Assembly: GCA_037577475.1 (NCBI GenBank)
Contig: CM075203.1
Location: 3,235,001-3,299,000 of the forward strand
DNA from: Chaunax sp. Z400
Lineage: Eukaryota; Chordata; Actinopteri; Lophiiformes; Chaunacidae
Reading direction: 5' to 3'
Length of the DNA stretch: 64,000 nucleotides
Below are positions 1 through 14,500 of this stretch, piece after piece. The notes beneath the pieces were generated by a model. It made no database searches. It worked only from the letters and a program-made list of their open reading frames with translations, and was not told where the DNA came from. How positions within the stretch are numbered: the stretch's first letter is position 1; every line of letters begins with the position of its first letter. A program made the translations under genes and the position numbers.

Positions 1-660
1 TTTGACAAAAACACAAATCGTGTTTTGTATTTTTTTTTTTTTTTTATGTCGCTCACATTTCCATTTTCGCAGCAGCAGGTGAGCCACATGTAGAGGAGGT
101 TTGATGATAGGGATGTAGCCTGTCTTAATGTGGCAGGCGATGTTGGAAATTGTGCCGGGCCACCAATAACAAATGAATGCACTGCAAACCCTGGGCTCTG
201 GCACAGACCGAGGGAACGCAGCCACACAGACGGAGAGCTGGATGAATGAGCAGGCAGGAGTGTCACTGATATGATATGAGTGATGAGGAGACGGACGGTC
301 ATATTGTCGAATTCTGTGAACATCCCACACTTCCTTCCCAGACTTTGATCGTATCTAATCTGTTCCTACAGACCACCGTTCATCAGTCGCTTATGTGTTT
401 TCGCCCTTTTATGTAGCTGCCACTCTCTTTTCTCTCTTTTTTTTTCTTAAGTCATGCATCCCTCCTTTCTCCACTCAGTGGTGATATTCGTCCCCTGACC
501 CAGATTCATTACACAACACAATCTGCTGAGAGCCCAGACCCACGAGCAGCTCACCACTCTGTTATCCTGAAGCCTCTTTCAAGCATGAACACTGAACAGC
601 AGAACAACGCTGCTCCGGCGTGTTATTTTAAATAGCGAGAATTGATGACAAATAAAACAG

Positions 661-812
661 TGGGAAGCCATTACGGTGCCCGGGAGCAAAGTGGGGTTCT
701 GTATCTTGCTCAAGGACACTTCCACATGTAGACTACAGGGGACGGCGATAGAGCCAACAATGTATACGTGGATGAATGCTTTACCTCCTTAGCCACAGCC
801 GCCTCTGATAGC
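661..812 (-). mobile_element. tRNA-like SINE copy, degenerate
   Basis: On the minus strand it reads GTGGCTAAGGAGGTAAAGC (A-box-like), then GTAGTCTACATGTGGAAG, GTGTCCTTGAGCAAGATAC and CCCCACTTTGCTCC, in the same order as the copy at 60680-60835. The B-box region is eroded here. Confidence 0.6.
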
Positions 813-2738
813 TATGGACCATAGGTCCTGACAGCCAACAGTCATAGCTGCCTGTCAGGCTGCTTGCAGGGCAGCACCCTGCATCTGCCTCTGTGCAGAT
901 GAGGGAGGATATGATGTCTCATCTGTACATATAGAGATACAAACATACACACAGTTACACCCAGGAATACATTTTAAAATATGTACCCTTTTCACATTGG
1001 AGTGTGGCTGAAAGGGAAAACCAGTCGAAAGACACAATGCATCGCAAATTCTCTGCTTTATAGTAATTTATCAAGGCGGGCATCTGTTCATACCTTATAA
1101 TCTGTCAATACTTTAAACTCAGTCGGCTTTGCAGCACTCCTCCCTTTGACAGCTAAATATGCTAAGTGGTTTGGACCTGGCCAGACTGCTAAGAGGTGAC
1201 GCAGCTTCTTTTTTAGAGACTCTTTAATGACCCGCTCCCTCTCTGTCGACATACGTCAGCGTGCCTTTGTGCGATATTGGCAAAACAATCGATTTGGTTT
1301 CAGAATTCCGCCAGCGCTCCGGGGCGCTCTGAAATGTCACCGTGAGGAAAAAGGCTCTGAATAGATATTAATTACAGGTCAGGAGAGGAGGTGTCACACT
1401 TAGACCTCAAACTATCATCTTTTTACGGCTCTACAATGTCACACCAGGGTGTCGTGCTTCCAGTGTGCTGGGAAAAGGAGAGGTGTCACTGTGCCTCCGT
1501 CAGTCGATCAGTGTGGTAGTCCTAATGTCAGACAGGCGTCACTCTTTGCATGAGCTAACATTTGAGTCGCCTGCAACACCACCAGCTGGAGGATGAAAAG
1601 TCACTGATGACTCTGACACCACTTCTTACTGTAAACACTCCTTGCGAGGTCTTCTCAGTCCTGACGTCCTTGTCCTCTGTCGCCTCTTGACCTTGTTGCC
1701 TTCAGTTCAAATGAAAGGAACCTTTTTACGAGATGTGAAACGAACCAAACATAACTTTAATAAACCTACTCAGGGTTTCAACAGAAGCAGGCAACATAAA
1801 TAGCAAAAGCTAGAAGTCCAGGAACAGATCAGTCCAACAAAAGATCCCAACGAGAAAGATCCAACGAAACGGACTGACTGACGAAGAAAGAGACGAAGAC
1901 AAACCTACGAAATGAAGTAAGGCTCATGGCTCACCTGTGGGCAGAGACTGTGAGGCTTTATCACTGCTTCAGAACAGAACCACAATATTACACGGTAATA
2001 TATTCCCCGCGATGAGCCAGCAGTGAAAAGACATCTGATGGCTTCCCAGCATGCAGCGGTGTGGCTAAATCGTGGCATATCAGGCCAGCGGAGGAAGAGA
2101 AAAAAAAAACGCTCAGAGGCAGCTCAATGACGACTTTTATCTTCCCCGTGTCCTCTATACTCTAGAGCTGAGAAACAATGTCAGACTCTCTTGTCTTATC
2201 ACATGTCCGATCGGTTTTCTAAGAACCAGATTCATTCCGTTTGTTTCATATGATCAGCGAGCCGGCCTCACTTTCTTGCCTCTCTGCCCACACATGTTAG
2301 TCCCCCCATAATTCACCGTCTGTCTTTCCCTCTTCACCCATTCCACTTCACTATGTGTCCTTTGTGCGACCTGGGCTTGTGTGGCTTGTGTTTTTGCAAA
2401 TCCTTTGTTTCATACAAGAGACGTCGACACACCGAGATGACCTCTAAGAACTGGCACCGACAAAGACTTGTCTGATCAAATACTTTCCCTCATGTCTTCT
2501 GTGTGTTCAAAGAGCAGAAGATTGGCCATTGCTGATAGCCAGCTGACTGTGTGCGATGTTGTAAAGTTGCTTGAGTAAAGAACACTCATCAGTGTGCATT
2601 TAAATCACTATGGTCACGTCGTCCATTTGTCTGTCCGTCCAGTCATCGTCTTCCTCTCAAATGTTGAACAATAATTGTCTCTATTTATCGGTTTCATAGC
2701 TGATAATATAAATATCCCATCATCGAGCCGATGTCAGC

Positions 2739-3172
2739 CCTAAAGCCATGTGGCTCTGCTCGACTGGTCTCGTCTTGGTATCGGGTACTTTTCTTCTGGT
2801 CGTTGTCCATCACTGGATCGTACCTCCTCAGGGTAGATGGGCGCCGCATGAAACTGCCGTGATCCTCTCATCAGCTGTTTAAGACAGGAACGTCTCCACC
2901 TCCTCAATATAGTGGCTGCAATTAATAAAGTTAAAGTTACAGCCGCTAAAGTAGCTTGGCTGTTTGAGTGTGGCGGCCATTGATTTGTGCTGTGCAGGAT
3001 ACTCTGTGTGTGCCAGGCATTGACCAGTCAGCGGTCCTTTTAGTGCCTGCTCCGCTCTCATAGAACCGCAACAGCGGTGGTAGTAAGACAGTAGTACCAG
3101 GTGCTTTTTACCTAATGGAAGCGCAAAAAAGTCGAGTCAAGTCGAGCAGGTACTACACAGTGGAAATGAGGC
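2739..3172. mobile_element. Dispersed non-autonomous DNA-transposon-like repeat, copy 1
   Basis: Ends are partly complementary (GCTCTGCTCGACTGG near 2752 and AAGTCGAGCAGGTACTAC near 3139). Its minus strand shares a run of blocks (TGCCTGG, TATCCTGCACAGC, GCCGCCA, AAACAGCCAAGCT) with 23340-23400, showing two copies in opposite orientation. Confidence 0.5.
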
Positions 3173-3293
3173 TTAATATGTATTTTGTATTGCATTCATT
3201 GATTTTACACATGAGCCTTTTCTTTCTACATCGATTTAGCCCCAAACATGCCACGAATTCTTTGTGTAACGTTTGATTCTGTTTGTGTTTCAG

Positions 3294-3352
3294 GTACCAG
3301 GACATGAGAAGAGAAATCGGCTTTGTAATCAGGGATATGTGGTACAATCTAG
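3294..3352 (+). CDS. dock1: dock1 window exon 1
   Basis: Acceptor TTTCAG at 3288-3293, donor GTAATC at 3353. The first base completes a split codon from the upstream exon outside the window. It encodes YQDMRREIGFVIRDMWYNL plus one base, a highly conserved DOCK1 segment N-terminal to DHR-2. Confidence 0.93.
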
Positions 3353-6300
3353 GTAATCTCACCAAGTCCTTGTGTCAATATTGTTCATTTTCACCTCCAT
3401 CCCAAAGAAAATACAGTCGTTATTACTTTCTAAATGGATTCACTTGTGACAAATGTTGTTTTCTCAATTTATGTTTATGAATTTCTGCCTTGCACTCATT
3501 CCCTGTCAACCCAGCGAAGAACAGCAGCTGAACATAGACAATCATGTTAATTGGCTTTATGCTCTGTGACGAGAGACTTAACAGACAGTCACGTCTCAGT
3601 GGAATGAGGTAGCAGTAGAGGGATTGGGGTCCTAGATTCGGGCACCTGTGTCTCCCTTTAAGTCTTCTCATTGAAATCAACACCATCTGATCCCTTAATT
3701 ACAGCTTTCCGCCAGATTAGATTGACATATTCACTGGATTTTTAAATGAGCCCCTAGCTATTTTTTTTTTGAAGTTATTTACCGCATGGTTGTCATGGAA
3801 GATTACAATGATTGAAGACTTTATTGCAGCAACAGCTGCTTTTAAAACAGCCGCACATTGAGGGTTTGTCATTATCAGTTAGGATCACAATGTTGTGCTT
3901 GTTTCTGTCCAAATTGAAACCTGCAGATGAGCAGCACACTGTGCATTTACGTGTCCTTTTTTTTATCCTCCCTTAAGGGCCCCACAAGAAGAAATTCATT
4001 CCAGAGATGGTGGGTCCCATCCTGGAGATGACGCTAGTTCCTGAGAGCGAGTTGCGGAAGGCCACCATCCCCATCTTCTTTGACATGATGCAGTGCAAGT
4101 TCCACTTAACAGGGACCTTCCAGCAGGTGCGTGACTCAAACATGACAAAAACAAACGCACTAGAAGGTGTTGCTGTGGGCAGAGGGGTTGTTCATCTTCA
4201 TAGTTTCATAGCCACCAGCTTAGTTGTCATTCTGCACATCTCATTTTGTGGCGCTGTGATTATCAACAGCCATGGTAAGTGGAACTTAATGTTCTGCACC
4301 GTTACTGTGCAAAATTAAGCCGTTCTGCATGAGGAAACACGTTTGGCTGCAGCTGTTCTGCCTTAAGATGTCCCGGATGTTTTTCAAACTTTGTGGTGTT
4401 TATATGGGCTCCCAAAGTATGTGATTCTCAATGAATCAAATTGCAAAGCAGCACAAAGGCTTCCTAATGTCTCTGCTGGCTCTTGTAGCCCTATGAAGAC
4501 AGTAACGTCTCTCTCTCCAGGGACGGGAGCTGCTAATTAAGTCTCTGTCACTCAGGATCTGCCTCATTGGAGGTGAATGTCACTTTTCTTATTCTCTCCC
4601 TTTCGTGAAAAGTGATCAATTTCACTTTTGTTTGGCCTCTTTTAAATCTGTGAGCGTGTAATATTCCCTTTACTGTCTCTCTCTCTCTCTCTTGCTCCAT
4701 GTGTGTTATCAATCCTCGGCTTCAGAGAGAGCAGCATTTATAACTTTTATTACTTGGCTGCGTTCTCTTCTCCTGTTCCCTGTTTGTGCCTGGACAACAC
4801 ACAAACAAATCAAACAGTCAGTAAAATGGTTTTGTTTCAGCACAATAAAACCTGTGTTTTATGCAGGCACTGCTTACATATATCAGCCCAGCACCACTAT
4901 CAGAGGCTACAGCAGCAACAGAGCAAAATTAAAGGGGATGTGTGTCATGATACAGGCTTGTTCTGTGTTTAAAGGAAAATGTTACTGCAAAAAAACGGTC
5001 GTTTTTGCTTAATAATATACAACTAACAGGGTATGAAACCATGTGACTCCACAGCTAGTCTGATGTCCACTTGATTCCCCAGTTCAGCAGCTTAAAGGAA
5101 CAATTCACCCATTAATGAAAATGATCTTTTTTTATCTTTCATTATCTATTAACCCTCATGCTGATGGAAAGTCGAAGGAAGTTTCTTAGTCCACAAAATA
5201 TTTCCCCAGCAAAACAGCAAAACAGCGTTTCAGCATTCTCCTAAACAACAGAAGGAAATGGGGCCTTCTTTTAAAATGTAAAAAAAAAAACAACAACCGT
5301 AAAATGACTCCATTACTGGCTTACTCCATACCAGCTGTATGGAGTTATTTATGTATTTCTTTATAGTTCATTTTAAAACAAACCCCCATCTCCTCCAGTT
5401 GCCTGACTTTCCATGGGAATGGTGGTGAGTAGATAAAGACTGAATTTTCATTTTGCGTTGAATTGTTCCTTTAACTCAAATAAACGTGCCAGGGTGCGCT
5501 CTCTTAAAGTGACAGTACCCATAATGAATGAAATTTCTTGAGTATATATACAGTATATATTAAATTTAAAATTCAATGAAAAATGTGCTCATCGTTACCA
5601 TAAGTTTATTTAAATATTCTAAAATTCAGAAGTTAAATTCGTCCAGGAATAGTATTAGCAAACTATGACAAAAATAGGAAACTAATTCTTGCGACATACA
5701 CAAATTATTACACATAAAAAAAATCGATAATAATGAGCAGAAGATAAGTAGGTGGGGAGAGGGACGATTGAAGTCGGAGCAGATATCCCCTCAGGCAAGA
5801 TTTGATACAGAGAGAAAGCAAGATGGTGTTAATGAATTGAAAAATTAGCTACACTGATTATTTACGCCTGCTCTGTCTAATTGCAGTTCGAGAACGAGAT
5901 CATCACCAAGCTGGATCACGAGGTGGAGGGGGGCCACGGAGACGAGCAGTACAAAGTTCTCTTTCAGAAAATGTAAGTGCTGATTAATGGGCAGGATTAC
6001 GCCTGAGCCTCTCACAAGTTAGATAATGCTAATTGCAACATAGCATTCCTCAAAATAATCACAGAGTGCTGATGATCACACGGCGTCTCATCACAGCTTG
6101 TCTTTGTGATATTTGCTTTCAGCGTAGTTGGATGCTAAATCTGCCTTAATTTGGCAAAAAAAGAAGCATCTACCCAAATCCTTAACGGGAAAAGTTTTAA
6201 ACTGTAATGGAACATCTTATGTGAGTTTCACACTTGTTCTCCTCTCTGGCCTCCTTTCTCTCCACAATCCCAAAAATCACTCCAAACCAACACACACCAG

Positions 6301-8503
6301 TTTACTGGAGCACTGCAGGAAGCACAAGTACCTGGCGAATACTGGCGAGAAATTTGTCACGCTTGTGGTTCGTCTGCTCGAGAGGCTGCTGGACTACAGA
6401 ACCATCATGAACGACGAGAACAAGGAGAACCGCATGAGCTGCACCGTCAACGTGCTCGTAAGATTATTTTCCTCTCTTCCGAAATATAAGCCCGGTAGTG
6501 ACGACAAATAGTCACGTGGAATCCCCTGCATGAATAGCATGTAGGCGCATGTATGCATGAATCTAAGAAGGTACTGTTGAAAAGTAAATGTTGACAATAA
6601 AGTGACCATAATGACCTGCAACCACCTCCATATGTCACAGCGCATCAAGATGTTATGACAGAGCAGCACCTGTACTCGGCACTGAAACGTCGGTTCTGTC
6701 TCATGTGACATCTGGTATTAAACTACAGGCCTCTGGCCCATATTCAACATTCATGCCAGACTCATTCCGCTCTGCCAGGTTCTGTAAAATACAAGCTTTT
6801 GCCAGGAGAGCAGCGTGACTGCTCAACCACTGTGAATCAGATGCCAGCCAACTCCGTTTTCTGCTGCAAGGAAAATTGTCTCAAAAGCACTCTTAACACA
6901 GTTAAATGAACGGACACAAAACACCAAGAGTTATTATATCATTATTACAATACAGGAGACCAACAACCGTATCGCTTGAAGTCAGAACGAATGTCTCAAA
7001 GGAAAGAACAAGAGGAATCTTCTAACAACCTGATTGGTATCCTTCCTAAGCCAATAGGAGAACGTCTGGATATTAGCAATAGTTTAAATTTAAAATTAAC
7101 ATAAACTTAATGGTAAAAATATGAGCCCACATCACAAGCTTAGTAAGAAGACAAATATTTAGTTTTAGTTAGAATCCATCAGTACAGATACAGACACTCA
7201 GAAATTAAAAGAGTATATTTATATTTATAAATGATCAGTCTTGATACTGTGTCCTATATTACTTTTACAAAGCAGTGACTTTGCTATTTATCCATATTTA
7301 GAAAAAGAATAATTTGTAAAACTGCCAAAATATTATTATCATTATTATTATTATTATTAAATACATTTTATTTATGGGCGCCTTTCAAGACACTCAAGGA
7401 CACCTTACAAATATATACAATAGAATCAAACATTCAGTACAAAAATAAATGAATAACAACAATGTATTTGAAAAAAGTAACAAATCAAGATTTGCGATCC
7501 AACAATTGTCCGGATCATCACAAACATTTAATCATCTCTAGATATGCTAGGGTCCATCTTTGGTGAAAATTTCATGCAAATCCGTCAAACAGACAAACAA
7601 ACAAACCGAACTGATCACAGGGTAAAGATCACATATTCTTTTAAAAAGTATTAAGGGATAATAATCCGGTCCATAAAGCCCTGCAGTGTAAGCATGATGC
7701 ATTGAACCTTTGGTTAACAGTATGTTGGTGGTGTTTTCACTGGAACCCATTCAAACCCATTTGACTGGTTTGTTTCTTTCCTTCCTGTAGAACTTCTACA
7801 AGGAGATAGACAGAGAGGAGATGTACATCAGGTAAGACCCATTAATCAAGTCTGGGACTTTCAAATTAAATCATGTTTGGATTCAACAGGCCTTCCTTTT
7901 ATACTGTATCCAAACTGCAAGACCTGGAAATGATTGTAGTTGTTTGTTAGTGGTGACACCATTTAAAAGAAGTGCAGTACATACAGTTCTTTAGGAGACT
8001 CTGTGCTATGATATTCAATTTTGACCTCCCACAGATTGAATGCTGAACATCTTAGCCGTTTTTCTTTTCCTGCTAGATGAAAAAAAAACAGAGATCCAGA
8101 ATAAAATATGCGACTTTAAAATAAGTTTCCATTTCACCAATCAGAGTCTGAACACCTGTCGAGTGTTGTTTGAGTTTAAAGGCTGTCACGACGCATCAGC
8201 TCAGCGGAGTTAACTTCCTGTCTGTTGTTGAGGAGCGAGTGGCCCGCCCAGACATAACCCATAAATCATTGCCATTTCCTGCCAGGTACCTGTACAAGCT
8301 GTGTGACCTCCACAAAGAGTGTGACAACTACACCGAGGCTGCCTACACTCTGCTGCTCCACGCCAGGCTGCTCAAGGTAAACAGACACAATGCCAACAAC
8401 ACACAAATGTAGAAGGACTCTCTGAAAAACCTCGGAACAGCAGAGATCACAGAACCCAAACAGACCGTCAGACAGCCGCCGTTTAACCTCAGGCATTACA
8501 TTT

Positions 8504-8539
<36 letters not shown>

Positions 8540-11077
8540 GGAGGGAGGAATCCCTTTCATCCCGCTACGGCGTGAGGTGGTTGTTAAGAGGGACGAAATG
8601 CTGCGCATCACCTTTTTTCCACCTTGAAAATCACAGCTAGTGTCTGTCTGGTTCTTTCCTGAAAAAAAAAATCTGAGGTGTATTTTACAGCAGAGGAAAT
8701 GCAGCAACACCACCTGACGAGCTTCACGATAAAGGCGCGCTTTCACCGACCGCCATTTGAGCTGGAAAACGAACGATCCAGTGCCGAACATCACATGGTT
8801 CAGCGCACAGGTACCTGTGGTTCAAAGGCCCATTTATGTTCTACGTGAAAGACGGAGACGGATACGGACGGAGCCTTCCGTACGTCTTCTGCGTTCGTTC
8901 CATACGGAATTGGACCCGTTTTCTGAGATCTTACGGACGCGGACGAGACGGACAAAACGGAACAATGCCACCGGAAATGGTTGAGGTGTAGCTAAGGCAC
9001 GACAAATATATACGGAAACAACGAAGAAGAAAAATGTACATACGTAGAGGGAGTATAAATGGGCCTTAAGACGGAAGACCGGCACGTTTCTGTCCTACCT
9101 TTTATATACGTACATATTTACTAGTCATCATGAAGCATTTCTTTTCTAGTGTCGACCTCAAAAGTTTTTATCCTCAGCAAAAAAAATATACCGCAGACAC
9201 AGAGAGTGTCTGTTCCCAGCTGGGGTGTGATATAACCTAAAAAAATGGGAGTCCTCTGCGTTTCATTCAGAATAGTTCCATCTATCCGTCTGTATTTGCA
9301 TAAATAGCTGGCCGCTTCAGCTTTTTGCACAGGTCCCGACAGGGGAGAGAAGGCTGTGACTGAATCACATTTTCCTCGCTGAGCAGCCACAGTAGCATTT
9401 GGAGGAGTTGTTTGTGTTGTTATTATTTTAATTCTGCTCATCTCCCGGCAGCTGTGGCTTTCCCGAGCATACCTTCAGAGAGGGATTCGCTATTATACTG
9501 TGGAAATTGGTCAATTTTTGTTCCATCAGAGTTTGGATAAATAGTTCCAGGCTCTCCACGTAATCTTCAATGTCTCCGTTCTCCTTCTGTGGTCACGCAA
9601 TAGGCACGTATTAACAAGCCTGAATCAATGCTGGGCGTTTAATTCTGCATCCACCAGCAGTTATAGAGTAAAACTGGTTCCTTATTAATTAGTCTTCCAG
9701 AAAATAACCTGCAGTGATACAATGAAGGTGAATGAATTATCGTCACTTCATCGGGGATGTATCAGCACTTTAGCTCCGTCGATGCGAGGTTACCGGCCAT
9801 CCATGAATAACATTTGCTCCCATGTAAATGCTGCAGCCCAGCTGTACACGAATCAATAAACTGATCCAAAGCATCCCAGCATCCAACCTCATGCCACAAC
9901 AATGTGCAGAGCAATTACTTTTTCACACATATCCACATCACCGTATGCAAATTCTTTCAATTTGCCATTCAAATGTGGCCTTCGTGCAAACCCCGGTCTG
10001 ATTTTCAGAGATGCTACCTCTTTAGGTTATTCAGGACATTAGGGAATATCCATTAAAAACTGTCTGGTGATGAATCAGTCCTGGCAGGATGCATAGAATT
10101 ATTCTTCCACGGTGAAAAAGGCCTATCTGATCATCCATCTCCCTGTTAGCTGAGCTGCTCCAGGCCGACCTCTTCGTGCTCCATGGGCCGGCGAACGAAG
10201 ATGGAGAACCTAATCGACGCACCGCTGCAGTCTTGTTGTTCTCGAGCGGAATTTGTAATCGATAAAGGGGCATTCATGCGATGTTGGAGCGATCGGAAAA
10301 ATGGCTTCAAGACTTGGAAAATTCATGCGAATGCCTTTCACGTCACAGACGATGAAACATGGCAGACAGTACAGTCTAAAATACAGAGAGGTATAGTGTA
10401 AGAGGTCTTGAATATCTTTAGATAGGTCTTAAATTAACTTTCAGTTAATGCCACTTCGACTTTGCTTATTTATTTGCCTCTGACCGCGCATTAAAAACAT
10501 AAACATGATTGTACATAGTTCTGTGAATAAATGAATTTACTTTGCAACTTACTGGGACTCTGATTGTCTTTCATATCTGGCATATAATTTATACTAGTCT
10601 TGAAAAGGTCTTAAAAAAGTCTTGCGTATAACTTTTTGAAAACTTTTATGACCGTCCACATAAAGTGACCTGGATTAGTTCGGAAATTTAGCTTAAACCC
10701 TGATACCAACTCAGGTAAAGCAATGTTTTAGTGGTTTTATGTGTGTTTTTAATGTGCTGGTGCAGCTATAAGTTTGTAATGTAAAGCTTCGACCAGATAA
10801 CAACACGTTTTTAAAACATCCTTTTTTTTTTGTAGCATCCATGTTTTTTTCCCCACATTGCAGCTTAAAAGCTGGGGGGAAAAAAACTGCTTCCCATATC
10901 AGGAAATGGAACCATCTGATTCCATTAAGCTGCTGCTTGACTCAACAGTATCTAATGCTTCTCTCTGCTCCTTCAGCTCCACCTCACCTGACCGTCCTCG
11001 GGGGGGGGGGGCTAGCCCTACTGGACCACTATTTTTGGGTGCTCGTGCTAGATTCTAAAAGAGCCATCATTAGCCAC

Positions 11078-11119
<42 letters not shown>

Positions 11120-11458
11120 CCATTCAATATGCATCGATGCCTGCTTCACTGCCCCGTGCCTCGAGTCTCCATCCCGCCCTGTCAAAGTGCAGGACATATT
11201 TAAAAAGAATTACACATCAGTCTCACCCATTTGCATCGACTATAAGTCACTGATTGATTTCTTGTCACCCGTTCCCATTTTGCTCTGTATTGTATTACAC
11301 CTCGTTGACCCCGGTGCTGACATATCCTCTGTAGTGGTCAGACGAGCCGTGTGCAGCCCACCTGACCCAGAGAGGCGGCTGCCAGGCCACCACTCAGTGC
11401 CAACTGAAGGACCAGCTCTACCAGCAGATTATCAATTACTTCGACAAGGGCAAGGTGA

Positions 11459-11515
<57 letters not shown>

Positions 11516-14500
11516 TCTGGCACATGTAGAAGATTGGTCATAATCATGATAAATCCTGGATGCCATTTTTAGACAGTGACGTCTTTGCTAAATACCTCTT
11601 CTGGCAGGTTTTGGAGAGGAGCGGGGATTGTAAGTAATCCTCTTCTTCAGCTGGTGGTCTTAAGGATGAAGGCACATATCAGACCACACAAGCATTAACG
11701 TGGCTCCTTTGTGTCGTCCCCTACCTTCCATTAGACCCTTTTAATGCTCTCTCGCTATCCTGTCTTCGTCCTTTATGCCACCACTGTAACATACTTGAAG
11801 CCCATCTCTGTACGATTTCACTCTAATCTGAAGAGGAGGCTCAGATTTAAGAAAATACTCCAGTTGCATCAGACCTGGTTACTTTGCTTTTTTTATACGC
11901 TGTTCAGATTTTATTCCAGGGGAAAATAATGTAAGCTAAGGCTGGAATGGGTCTGCAATGGCTGCCAACTGCATCTCATCGGGTACGGCCACTGAGACAA
12001 CAAATTGAAAGGGTCTTGGCTTAACATGCACACACAAACGCAGCAGAGTGATCAGGAAGTGTTACAGTGCCCTGCATGAATAGGAGGGTATCAACTGAGG
12101 ACAGCTTCCAAGATGACGTCGGAGTTTTAGTGTTTTAGAAAAAAGGAATATTGACATTGTAAGAGGAAGTCAATTTATTTGTTTCAGGAAGTGTTTGCCT
12201 GGCAGAGATGGTTTGTTTTATTCAGCTGGTTTAAAAAAAAAAAAGAAATACTTACCCTCACCCTGGATATTGATGATTAATTTACTTCCTGTCTCCGTCT
12301 GTGTGTCCAATAGATGTGGGAGGAGGCAATCGTTTTAGCAAAGGAACTAGCAGAACAGTACGAGAACGAAATGTTTGACTTTGAGCAGCTTAGCGCATCA
12401 TTGGTAAGTAATTTTATTTTTGTGTTTGACTATAATGTCATAAATTGAGTCATTTCAGTGTAAGACTGTGTGATTTAACCAAAAATCTCTTAACACATAT
12501 CATGATGCAGATGTTTTTCACCCAAAAAGGGCACAAGTAGGCCGACGTTAACCCCGAGTCCTCCACTATAATCAGTGCTTTTACCTTGTTTAGACCATAA
12601 TATAAAATTACAGGTGATTTTCTGTTGTTAAACTATAGATATTGTCATATCACACAGTCCTATTTCAGTATATTGTCTATTTCTACAGTAAATTGATACA
12701 TTTAGAACAAGTTGTGTTTTATAATATGTGTGTTCCGGCCACGGTCGGCACAATTAAACAAGAATATATTTGTAAAATTTGCACTTAATATCACGAATGA
12801 TGATCAGACAAAGGGAAAAAAAAGTGTAAATGTTTGTGTCCCAACAGCAAAAACAAGCTCAGTTCTATGAGAATATCGTGAAGGTCATCCGGCCCAAACG
12901 AGACTACTTCGCTGTGGGATACTACGGCATGGGTTTCCCCTCCTTCCTACGCGTGAGTACCCACCTCAACATACATCCCCCCCCCCCTCGCAGCCCAGCA
13001 GGAGGGAGCCGCATGTCAAAACAGATGATCGATATGTTTACCAGCGATCGTTTACTTCTCAGCCGTCGATACGAACGTGTTTCACACGCCTCGCCTCGCC
13101 CCCACGGGATTGGGTTGTTTTGGCAGCGCTCGCTTGTTCAACATCCCACCTGCTCTGTTCTCTCACTTCCTTTAAAGTGAATCGTAGCAGCTGCTCTGTG
13201 TGTGGGCGGCAGAGGAGATCCAGAGTAATGCGGTGGATAGATGCACTTCACTGTGGGAAAGTAGGCCTCTTGGAAAAAGGAGAGCTGTGAATGAGAAACC
13301 GTCTCACTTTCTCCCTCCTAGCCTCCTATTCTTTCATTCATGTCTGCCTGCATCAGTCACTGTCTCTGCTGGTGAGCTGGTTCAAAAAGTAAAAGTAACT
13401 CAAGTCATCGATGCTGAAAACGTCCTCAGCCTTCAGTCCACTGCAACCAGTGCATCACAACTTTAACCTGACCCACGGTGACGTGTCCGAAAACTCTTTT
13501 ACTGTGTATCATCGGGACTGTCCCCCAAAAAGGACAAAAAGTGAAACTTCTCATCTCTCAACCTCCCGTTTTTCCAGACTGTAAAGAGCAAATCTTAACG
13601 TTAGCTCTGTGCAACGAAAAACCGAAGGTTGATTGATCTCAACTCAACTGTATTTATAAGCACATTTAAAAACAACAGAGTTGACCTTAAGTGTCCTTAA
13701 ATAATATGATCACACAATTTATAAAAAACAGACACAAAAAAAACACAAAGCTTACAATTAAAAAGCAATAAGACCACAAGAAAAACACATAAATAAAACT
13801 CATACTGGGTTAAAAGTGGATGTCAGTATTATTACTGTATTATTAGAGTATTATTACTGGAAGAAAACATGATCGGGTTCAAAAGTTCAAAGAAATATAT
13901 ATATTTTGGTACATATTGCTAAATAGGGGCAATTATGATCGTGGATGTGACCTAAAAGGGTTAAAATGAAGTCGTTTTTTTCCCCAGTTTGATGTCTTCT
14001 CACCAGACTTACTTGGTGTCTGCGGTGCTCATCAGATTTCTGGTGTCGTGTTCTGTCAACATATCAGTTTTTACTTCAACAGAAAATGGAAGAAAAGGGC
14101 CCGTGCAAATACATTCCCTGTCACAGCTGTTATCAGGCCGCTATCGAAGGCATTGTTTTCCCATCTAGAAGGAATTCAGGCCCATTTTATCCCACAAACA
14201 ACACACTAAATGGCCAAACATCCTCGTGGATCGAGATGATGTGAAAATCCTGTTTCTGATCCCATGATTGGACCCTTTTCATTCTGTTATGAGGAGCAGG
14301 CATTTTACAAGGGTCTTTTGCCCCCTCCCCTGATCTCCATGTGCACCTCCTCACCCTTTTCATCTGGCAGGGCAGAAACTCCATTACAAGACGGGCCAAG
14401 CTGCACTAATCTAACCGGCTTTTTAAACAGCCTTTCAGGGCAGCTTTGACTTCTCTCTCTTTTTTTTCTCTCCGTCTGTTCCTCTGGATGAAATTTGACC

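Larger units (their letters stand above)
1..3293 (+). other. dock1: dock1 intron (3' portion)
   Basis: No coding sequence recognised. It holds a minus-strand SINE copy (661-812) and one copy of a dispersed TIR-type repeat (2739-3172). The rest is unique-looking AT-rich DNA with short chance open frames. Confidence 0.7.
8377..11334 (+). other. dock1: dock1 intron between exons 6 and 7
   Basis: Holds a GA microsatellite (8504-8532), a 243-bp TIR element (8825-9067), a CT microsatellite (11081-11115) and a G run near 10999. Apparent open frames over these simple repeats are artefacts. Confidence 0.7.

Noticed and set aside
10841..11543. Plus-strand open frames of 120 and 118 codons
   Set aside because: They run through G, CT and CA simple repeats; the second overlaps exon 7 in the wrong frame.
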